Shown here: positions 42,407-48,050 of the stretch, in pieces
How the letters are laid out: every line of letters starts with the position of its first letter
How positions within the stretch are numbered: position 1 is the stretch's first letter
Origin: Collinsella aerofaciens
GTDB taxonomy: Bacteria > Actinomycetota > Coriobacteriia > Coriobacteriales > Coriobacteriaceae
Direction: 5' to 3'
DNA: 48,050 bases
NCBI RefSeq assembly: GCF_015557435.1
Contig: NZ_JADNOH010000038.1
Coordinates: 1 to 48,050 of the forward strand
Notes under the pieces: generated by a model
What the model was told of the DNA's origin: nothing
The model's database searches: none
Seen by the model: only the letters and a program-made list of their open reading frames with translations
Position numbers and translations under genes: made by a program

Positions 42407-43366
42407 CTACTTCCAGCGAAGTAGATAGCCACCTACATCCAAGCCGGCGCCAAATCCGACCAGGGCGATGGTGTCGCCCGCGTGCAGCGCGCCGGTATTT
42501 GCCAGTCGATCGAGAGCAAGCGGAATGCAGGCGCTCGAGATGTTGCCGGTTTCACGCAACGTTCGGACCACACGGTCGTCCGGCACACCCAGGCGCTTGA
42601 CTGCCTGGCTCAAGATTCGTTCGTTAGCCTGATGGAATACAAAGTGGTCGATGTCCTCGACCGCGATGCTCGCGTCGCAGGCAAGCTTGTTTACCGTGTC
42701 GCAGATGGCATTGACGCCAAACTTGAAGACGCGACGGCCGTTCATGGAAAGCACGCTTTCGCAGTCCTGCGCCGCCTTATACGGCGAGGAGCCCGCCAAT
42801 CCGGGGACGCGCAGTGTTTCGACGTCAGGCGACGTCGAAAGCTCAACAGCAAGGGGATTCTCTCCCCCAGCCTCTATGACCGCAGCAGCCGCGCCATCGC
42901 CAAAGAGCACGCACGTGGCACGGTCGGTCCAGTCGAGCACGCGCGTCATCTGCTCGGCGGCAACGACCAGCACGTGCCTGGCGCGACCGCGGGCGATATA
43001 ACCCTCGGCGACATCGAGCGCAAATACGAAGCCGGCACAAGCCGCCGAGACGTCGAAGGCAGGACATGTGGCACCCAGGCGCTCGGCAACGGCGCACGCT
43101 TCGGCAGGAACGAGATGATCGCCCGTCGTCGTCGAACAGACGATAAGATCCAACTGGCTCGCATCGATTCCGGACGTCTGGAGCGCTTGCTCGCTCGCTG
43201 CCACGGCAAGGTCGTCGAGTGACTCGGTGGTGCACACATGGCGGCTCTTGATCCCCGTGCGGGTAAAAATCCACTCATCCGAGGTGTCAAGGAACTCGGA
43301 CAGCTCGTCGTTAGAAACGCTGCGCTCGGGAAGTGCCGAGCCCGTTCCCAGTATCGTGAAACCCAT
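42407..43366 (-). CDS. fabH: 3-oxoacyl-ACP synthase III
   Basis: A 319-residue initiating condensing enzyme that joins acyl-CoA and malonyl-ACP. The triad is C110 (DVSAACAGF), H245 (FVFHQANERI) and N275 (ETGNISSACIP). The ATG at 43366 has AAAGGAGGT upstream. It is the first gene of the fab-acc run; two palindromes lie 19-82 bases upstream and probably control the whole cluster. Confidence 0.97.
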   Translation of the reverse strand: MGFTILGTGSALPERSVSNDELSEFLDTSDEWIFTRTGIKSRHVCTTESLDDLAVAASEQALQTSGIDASQLDLIVCSTTTGDHLVPAEACAVAERLGATCPAFDVSAACAGFVFALDVAEGYIARGRARHVLVVAAEQMTRVLDWTDRATCVLFGDGAAAAVIEAGGENPLAVELSTSPDVETLRVPGLAGSSPYKAAQDCESVLSMNGRRVFKFGVNAICDTVNKLACDASIAVEDIDHFVFHQANERILSQAVKRLGVPDDRVVRTLRETGNISSACIPLALDRLANTGALHAGDTIALVGFGAGLDVGGYLLRWK

Positions 43367-43384
43367 CACTAACCTCCTTTGAGT

Positions 43385-43400
43385 TGTTGACGTGTTTACA
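43385..43400. promoter_or_regulatory. Operator-like palindrome, fabH-proximal
   Basis: TGTTGACGTGTTTACA, fitting a TGTTnACnnGTnnACA palindrome. It lies 19 bases upstream of the fabH start, just ahead of the ribosome site. A second copy is 48 bp away. Confidence 0.6.
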
Positions 43401-43432
43401 TCGACCAAGAGAGGATAGCGCATTTCAGTTAT

Positions 43433-43448
43433 TGTTGACGTGTTAACA
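43433..43448. promoter_or_regulatory. Operator-like palindrome, fabH-distal
   Basis: TGTTGACGTGTTAACA, a better palindrome (TGTTnACnnGTnAACA). It lies between the divergent fabH and birA genes, so it could control both. The protein that binds is unknown; the birA product here has no HTH. Confidence 0.6.
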
Positions 43449-43542
43449 TTAAATTGTCCAAATGCGACAAAGGCTTCACATTGTGTCTGTCTCTCGACAC
43501 CATTGCGTTATTCACTTATTCATTAAGGAGGTAGCAGCCGCT

Positions 43543-44319
43543 ATGGATGCCCAATTAAAGATAGTCGACGTAACCGGATCGACCAACGATGACCTGCTCG
43601 AAGCAGGAAAACAAGGAGCGCCGCACGGCACAGGACTTGCCGCCCGGGCTCAGACAGCAGGACGCGGCCGGCGCGGCCACAAGTGGGATTCAACCGCCGG
43701 CAACCTATTGCTTTCGATTGTCCTGCGTCCATGCGTTAATCCTGCAAAGTACTCTGGTCTTGCCGCCGTCAGCGGCCTAGCGGTGCTCGAGGCGCTCGAA
43801 AAGCAGGGTCTTGCAAACGAGATTGACCTCAAATGGCCCAACGACCTCGTCGCGCGAGGGCGCAAACTCGGCGGTATCTTGGTCGAGGCGGCTCGTGACA
43901 ACGAGGGCAAGCCCTTTGCTGTCTGCGGCATTGGCGTCAATGTAAACTACACGCCCCAAGAGGTGCCCGATGGCGGCCTGGCGGCAATTGGCCTCTCAGA
44001 CCTCAACGAAACTGTTCCCGCCGTCGATGTGCTACTCAAAGAGGTCTATCACGCAGTTATAGAAGCTGTAGATGCGTGAGCAGAGCGTCTCAACGCCATG
44101 GAAGGAGACGCCGGACCGCTCGCGCCCGTCCACGGCGAATATATCGGTCATCTCAATTGGATTGGGGAGCACGTTATCGCCCGTTCCCCTGCCGGTGACG
44201 AGCTGGCGCGTGGCATCTTTCAAACGGTCGATAACTTTGGTCGCGCGTGCATCGAGACGGAAGACGGCTTGCGATCCTTCCATTTTGAGGAGGCATCGCT
44301 GCGCCCCTTGAGCGAATAG
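43543..44319 (+). pseudogene. birA: Biotin-protein ligase interrupted by in-frame TGA
   Basis: BirA attaches biotin to AccB using ATP. The frame from ATG 43543 (AAGGAGG at 43525) gives 178 residues of the catalytic domain: GSTNDDLLEAG, the biotin/AMP loop ARAQTAGRGRRGHKWDS, LKWPNDLVARGRKLGGILVE and CGIGVNVNY. A TGA at 44077-44079 stops it. The same frame continues to 44319 and encodes the ordinary C-terminal SH3-like domain (GEYIGHLNWIGEHVIARS, then GIFQTVDNFGRACIETEDG). Restoring TGA to Trp would give VDAWAERLNAMEG, a natural join. No N-terminal HTH is present. It may be a point nonsense mutation, a sequencing error, or readthrough; the second part has no strong ribosome site of its own. Confidence 0.75.
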
Positions 44320-44380
44320 GGCGCCGCAGCCACCTGCTCGGCAGTATTACCCGGCAGTCCAAACCATCATTCAAACAAAA

Positions 44381-44414
44381 GAGCCCCGCTACCATAATGG
44401 CAGCGGGGCTCTTT
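44381..44414. terminator. Bidirectional terminator between birA and rpsJ
   Basis: GAGCCCCGCT pairs with AGCGGGGCTC, with AAAA before and TTT after. It ends the str operon on the minus strand and birA on the plus strand. Confidence 0.8.
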
Positions 44415-44433
44415 AAGCTATGAGCAATATCGC

Positions 44434-44742
44434 TTAGAGCTTGATGTCGATGTCGACGCCAGCGGGGAGGTCGAGACGCATGAGCGAATCAACGGTGCCC
44501 GAGGTGGGGTCGAGGATGTCGATGAGGCGCTTGTGGGTGCGCATCTCGAACTGCTCACGGGAGTCCTTGTTCACGTGCGGCGAGCGGATAACCGTGTACA
44601 GGTTGCGCTCGGTGGGCAGGGGGACAGGACCGGAAACGCGAGCGCCGGTCTTCTGAGCGGTCTCGACGATGAGCTTCGCGGACTGATCGACGACCTCGTG
44701 ATCATAGCCCTTGAGGCGAATGCGGATCTTCTGGGTAGCCAA
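44434..44742 (-). CDS. rpsJ: Ribosomal protein S10
   Basis: A 102-residue small-subunit protein that also pairs with NusB in antitermination. [20 protein letters not shown] and [20 protein letters not shown] are diagnostic. It follows fusA by 60 bases, in the position usually taken by tuf, and is followed by a terminator. It is therefore separated from rplC by 14 kb. Confidence 0.98.
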   Translation of the reverse strand: MATQKIRIRLKGYDHEVVDQSAKLIVETAQKTGARVSGPVPLPTERNLYTVIRSPHVNKDSREQFEMRTHKRLIDILDPTSGTVDSLMRLDLPAGVDIDIKL

Positions 44743-44802
44743 CTTAAACCTCCAAAGAGTGCGAGAGATGTTCTCGCAGATTACGTAACAGGGAGCTCGA
44801 AC

Positions 44803-46902
44803 TTAGGCGTTCTTGCTCATGACCTCGTCCACGATGGACTTGGGCGCGGGCTCATAAGAGTCGAACTGCATCGTGTAGGATGCACGGCCCTGGGTCTGGG
44901 AGCGAAGGTCGGTAGCGTAACCGAACATCTCGCCCAGCGGCACCTTGGCACGGATGAGCTTGCTGTTCTTGCGATCCTCCATGCCCTCGATCTTGCCGCG
45001 GCGACCGGAGAGGTTGCCCATAACGTCGCCCATGTACTGCTCGGGGGTCTCGACCTCGACAGCCATAATCGGCTCGAGCAGCTGCGGGTCGGACTTCTTG
45101 AGAGCGTCCTTGATAGCCATGGAACCGGCGATCTTGAAGGCGGCCTCGGAGGAGTCGACCTCGTGGTAAGAACCGTCGAACAGGGTGACCTTAACGTCGA
45201 GGACCGGGAAGCCGGCGATAACACCGGTGTTCAGGGCCTCCTGGATGCCCTTGTCGATGGACGGGATGTACTCCTTGGGCACGACGCCGCCGACGATAGC
45301 GTTGACGAACTCGTAGCCGAAGCCCTCCTCCATCTTCTCGAGCTTGATGACGGCGTGGCCGTACTGACCGCGACCACCGGACTGACGGACGAACTTGCCC
45401 TCAGCCTTCTCGACGTCGTGACCAGCGGTCTCGCGGTAGGCAACCTGGGGCTTACCAACGTTAGCGTCAACCTTGAACTCACGGAGCAGACGGTCGACGA
45501 TGATCTCGAGGTGCAGCTCGCCCATGCCGGCGATGATGGTCTGGCCGGTCTCGTGGTTGGTGGACACCTGGAAGGTCGGGTCCTCCTCGGCGAGCTTGGT
45601 CAGAGCCAGGGACATCTTGTCCTGCTCGGCCTTGGTCTTGGGCTCGATGGCAACGTCGATAACGGGCTTAGCGAACTCGATCTTCTCGAGGACGATCTCC
45701 TTGCCCTCGGCGCACAGAGTGTCACCGGTGGTGGAGTTCTTGAAGCCGACGCAAGCGACGATGTCGCCGGCAGCGGCGTCGTCACGGTCGATACGCTCGG
45801 CGGCGTTCATCTCGAGGATGCGGCCGAGGCGCTCGCGCTGACCGTTGGAAGCGTTGACAACGTAGGAGCCGGACTCGGCGCGGCCGGAGTAAACGCGGAC
45901 GTAGGTGAGCTTACCGACGAACGGGTCGGTCATGATCTTGAAGACCAGGCCGGAGAAGGGCTCGTCGAAGGAAGGATGACGCTCGATCTCCTCGCCGGTG
46001 TCCGGATCGGTACCGGTGACGGCCTCGACGTCGAGCGGGCTGGGCAGGTAGTCGACGACAGCGTCGAGCAGCTCCTGGACGCCCTTGTTCTTGTAGGCGG
46101 AGCCCACGAAGACGAGGTTGAGCTCGTTGGCCAGAACGCCCTTGCGCAGAGCAGCCTTGAGCTCCTCGACGGTGAAGTCCTCCTCCATGAGAATCTTCTC
46201 CATGAGCTCGTCGTCAAAGCTGGCAGCAGCGTCGAGGAGCTCCTCGCGCTTGGTGGCAGCGATGTCGGCGAACTCAGCCGGGATCTCGTCCATCGGCTCG
46301 GGGTAGGTCATGCCCTTGTCGTCGGCCTTGAAGTCCCATGCAGTCATGGTGACGAGGTCGATGACGCCCCAGAAGTTGTCCTCGGCGCCCATCGGGACCT
46401 GAGCGGCCACAGCGTTGGCGTCGAGACGATCCTTCATGGTCTCGATAGCGTTGAAGAAGTCAGCGCCCACGCGGTCATACTTGTTGATGAAGGCGATGCG
46501 GGGGACGTTGAAGGTAGAAGCCTGACGCCAAACGGTCTCAGACTGGGGCTGAACGCCGGCAACGGCGTCGAAGACGGCGACAGCGCCATCGAGGACGCGC
46601 AGGCAGCGCTCGACCTCGGCGGTAAAGTCAACGTGGCCCGGGGTGTCGATGATCTGGATGCGGTAGTCCTTACCGTCCTTGTTCCAGAAGCACGTGGTAG
46701 CAGCGGAGGTAATGGTTACGCCGCGCTCCTGCTCCTGAACCATCCAGTCCATGGTGGCAGCGCCCTCATGAACCTCACCGATCTTGTGGGTCTTACCGGT
46801 GTAGTAAAGAATACGCTCGGTCGTGGTGGTCTTACCGGCATCGATGTGGGCCATGATGCCGATGTTACGGGTATCGGAAAGCTTGTACTTAGGCTTAGCC
46901 AT
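44803..46902 (-). CDS. fusA: Elongation factor G
   Basis: A 699-residue translocase GTPase. GTP motifs are [15 protein letters not shown] (G1), [12 protein letters not shown] (G3) and [10 protein letters not shown] (G4). Domains II-V follow, with the [17 protein letters not shown] and [14 protein letters not shown] segments. Length is typical. It lies between rpsG and rpsJ; no tuf gene is present. Confidence 0.98.
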   Translation of the reverse strand: MAKPKYKLSDTRNIGIMAHIDAGKTTTTERILYYTGKTHKIGEVHEGAATMDWMVQEQERGVTITSAATTCFWNKDGKDYRIQIIDTPGHVDFTAEVERCLRVLDGAVAVFDAVAGVQPQSETVWRQASTFNVPRIAFINKYDRVGADFFNAIETMKDRLDANAVAAQVPMGAEDNFWGVIDLVTMTAWDFKADDKGMTYPEPMDEIPAEFADIAATKREELLDAAASFDDELMEKILMEEDFTVEELKAALRKGVLANELNLVFVGSAYKNKGVQELLDAVVDYLPSPLDVEAVTGTDPDTGEEIERHPSFDEPFSGLVFKIMTDPFVGKLTYVRVYSGRAESGSYVVNASNGQRERLGRILEMNAAERIDRDDAAAGDIVACVGFKNSTTGDTLCAEGKEIVLEKIEFAKPVIDVAIEPKTKAEQDKMSLALTKLAEEDPTFQVSTNHETGQTIIAGMGELHLEIIVDRLLREFKVDANVGKPQVAYRETAGHDVEKAEGKFVRQSGGRGQYGHAVIKLEKMEEGFGYEFVNAIVGGVVPKEYIPSIDKGIQEALNTGVIAGFPVLDVKVTLFDGSYHEVDSSEAAFKIAGSMAIKDALKKSDPQLLEPIMAVEVETPEQYMGDVMGNLSGRRGKIEGMEDRKNSKLIRAKVPLGEMFGYATDLRSQTQGRASYTMQFDSYEPAPKSIVDEVMSKNA

Positions 46903-46921
46903 GTTAGTTCCTTACCTTAAC

Positions 46922-47395
46922 TTACCAACGATAGTGAGAGAACGCGCGGTTGGCCTCGGCCATCTTGAAGACGTCCTCACGCTTCTTGACGGAAGCGCCC
47001 AGGCCGTTGGAAGCGTCGAGGATCTCGTTGGCGAGACGCTCGGCCATGGTCTTCTCCTTGCGAGCGCGGGAGAAGTTGACAATCCAGCGGATGCCCAGAG
47101 CGGTGGAACGACGGGAGTTGACCTCCATCGGGACCTGATAGGTAGCGCCACCGACACGCTTGGGCTTAACCTCGAGCGTGGGCTTGACGTTGTCCATAGC
47201 CTTCTTGAAGGTAGCGAGAGCGTCGCCACCCTCGGACTTCTCGGCAACGATCTCAAAAGCGGTGTAAACGATGCGCTCAGCGGTGGCCTTCTTGCCGTCA
47301 AGAAGGACCTTGTTGATGAGCTGAGTCACCAGGCGGTTGTTGTAAACGGCGTCAGGCTGAACCTCACGACGATTAGCTGCTGCACGACGCGGCAT
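46922..47395 (-). CDS. rpsG: Ribosomal protein S7
   Basis: A 157-residue head-assembly protein of the small subunit. [20 protein letters not shown] opens it, and [18 protein letters not shown] and the C-terminal FSHYRW are typical. Standard position between rpsL and fusA. Confidence 0.98.
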   Translation of the reverse strand: MPRRAAANRREVQPDAVYNNRLVTQLINKVLLDGKKATAERIVYTAFEIVAEKSEGGDALATFKKAMDNVKPTLEVKPKRVGGATYQVPMEVNSRRSTALGIRWIVNFSRARKEKTMAERLANEILDASNGLGASVKKREDVFKMAEANRAFSHYRW

Positions 47396-47468
47396 GTGAA
47401 ATCTCCTTAAGTGTCTACCGTGCGGCGCTTAGGCGGCACACGGCGAAAGTATCAAAACGTTATCTGGC

Positions 47469-47846
47469 TTATTTGGCCTTGGGGCGCTTAGCACCGTACT
47501 TGGAACGGGCCTGCATACGGTTCTGGACCGGAGCAGCGTCGTAAGCGCCACGGATGACGTGATAACGGACACCAGGGAGGTCACGGACACGACCGCCGCG
47601 GACGAGCACGATGGAGTGCTCCTGCAGGTTGTGGCCCTCACCCGGGATGTAAGCAGTAACTTCGATGCCGTTGACAAGGCGAACACGGGCAACCTTACGA
47701 AGAGCCGAGTTCGGCTTCTTGGGGCTCGTGGTGAAGACGCGGGTGCACACGCCGCGCTTCTGGGAGTTGTGCTGCAGAGCAGCGTTCTTGGACTTCTTGG
47801 GCACGGAACGACGGCCCTGGCGAACCAGCTGGTTAATAGTAGGCAA
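47469..47846 (-). CDS. rpsL: Ribosomal protein S12
   Basis: A 125-residue decoding-centre protein. [20 protein letters not shown] begins it. The streptomycin region [19 protein letters not shown] keeps the wild-type-like Lys, and [20 protein letters not shown] follows. The start codon is TTG at 47846, with GGAG 6 bases upstream. First gene of the str operon. Confidence 0.98.
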   Translation of the reverse strand: MPTINQLVRQGRRSVPKKSKNAALQHNSQKRGVCTRVFTTSPKKPNSALRKVARVRLVNGIEVTAYIPGEGHNLQEHSIVLVRGGRVRDLPGVRYHVIRGAYDAAPVQNRMQARSKYGAKRPKAK

Positions 47847-47939
47847 AGCGTACTCCTTCTCGAATGATTCCAGCTTTCTGTAAAGTGCAACGGCTTGAAT
47901 CGAGGGGTCAGCATCCCCCTACGAAACACGCAGTTCGAT

Positions 47940-47968
47940 AGGATACGTGCCGTTAGCTGTGTCGTCAA
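47940..47968 (-). promoter_or_regulatory. str operon promoter
   Basis: TTGACG and TATCCT with a 17-base spacer on the minus strand; the start would be near 47933, giving a leader of about 87 bases. That leader carries a small AGGGG/CCCCT hairpin. Confidence 0.6.
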
Positions 47969-47981
47969 CAGACCACGCCGC

Positions 47982-47992
47982 CGGGCGTATCC
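47982..47992 (-). promoter_or_regulatory. GGATACGCCCG motif upstream of the str promoter
   Basis: The 11-base motif GGATACGCCCG lies 13 bases upstream of the -35 box. It is identical to the one before rplC and differs by one base from that before rplB. It may be an activator site shared by ribosomal operons. Confidence 0.45.
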
Positions 47993-48050
47993 TAAGATGA
48001 GCATATTTCCGCAAAGCCTACACAAAAGGAATCCCCTTCTGTGCGCGGGG

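Noticed and set aside
43385-43448. BirA operator (TTGTAAACC type)
   Set aside because: The half sites are different, and the BirA product lacks the N-terminal DNA-binding domain.
44077-44079. Selenocysteine codon in birA
   Set aside because: Biotin ligases have no Cys/Sec at this place, a Trp fits better, and no SECIS-like hairpin stands out after the TGA.
44533-46920. Long plus-strand reading frame opposite fusA
   Set aside because: Antisense of a highly conserved elongation factor gene; the translation is Leu/Gly/Val repeats typical of such shadows.
1-48050. Genetic code with TGA as a sense codon
   Set aside because: The other genes have no internal TGA, and two genes end properly in TGA.

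Overview
The window looks like a chromosomal segment of a GC-rich gut actinobacterium of the class Coriobacteriia, most likely Collinsella. This is inferred from protein character (FabK-type fatty-acid synthesis, AccD-AccA fusion, actinobacterial-style AbiEi/endonuclease protein), codon use and gene content, not from a database search. There are no rRNA or tRNA genes, transposases, integrases or CRISPR arrays that I can see. Stop codons are unusual for GC-rich DNA: of 46 genes read here, 23 end in TAG, 21 in TAA and only 2 in TGA.

Left third (1-18.4 kb): an anaerobic purine/urate-type catabolic block. It has a diaminopropionate ammonia-lyase (dpaL/ygeX) with a divergent YheO/DauR-type regulator, then, after about 5 kb of unrelated genes, a minus-strand run of NCS2 purine permease, ssnA, ygfK, a four-cluster ferredoxin and a FAD-less molybdenum hydroxylase (xdh). 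A second YheO-type regulator diverges from the permease, and ridA lies beyond it. DpaL and RidA are linked by the 2-aminoacrylate intermediate. The hydroxylase, ferredoxin and YgfK could form one electron-transfer chain. The insertion between dpaL and xdh carries a DnaQ-like exonuclease, a candidate small RNA and a nuclease-like gene bracketed by tandem 62-bp hairpin arrays.

Middle (18.8-30.9 kb): a U32 family protein, an RluA-type pseudouridine synthase, a Gfo/Idh oxidoreductase with a DeoR regulator, then a truncated S10 ribosomal-protein operon on the minus strand, rplC-rplD-rplW-rplB-rpsS-rplV-rpsC-rplP-rpmC-rpsQ-rplN-rplX. It lacks rpsJ at its head and ends at a terminator straight after rplX.

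Right (31-48 kb): an in-frame fusion of a cation-diffusion-facilitator transporter with a histidine phosphatase, a PTS EIIC permease, and one long fatty-acid cluster fabH-acpP-fabK-fabD-fabG-fabF-accB-fabZ-accC-accDA. A divergent biotin-ligase gene (birA), which would biotinylate AccB, is interrupted by one in-frame TGA. The window closes with a str operon rpsL-rpsG-fusA-rpsJ that has no tuf and carries the rpsJ missing from the S10 operon.

Non-coding structure is abundant. It includes two kinds of tandem hairpin array (62-bp and about 80-bp period), five long perfect or near-perfect inverted repeats, a repeat seen both at 8-55 and at 30818-30865, duplicated promoter-like elements in the ribosomal operons, and paired operator-like palindromes upstream of dpaL and of fabH.
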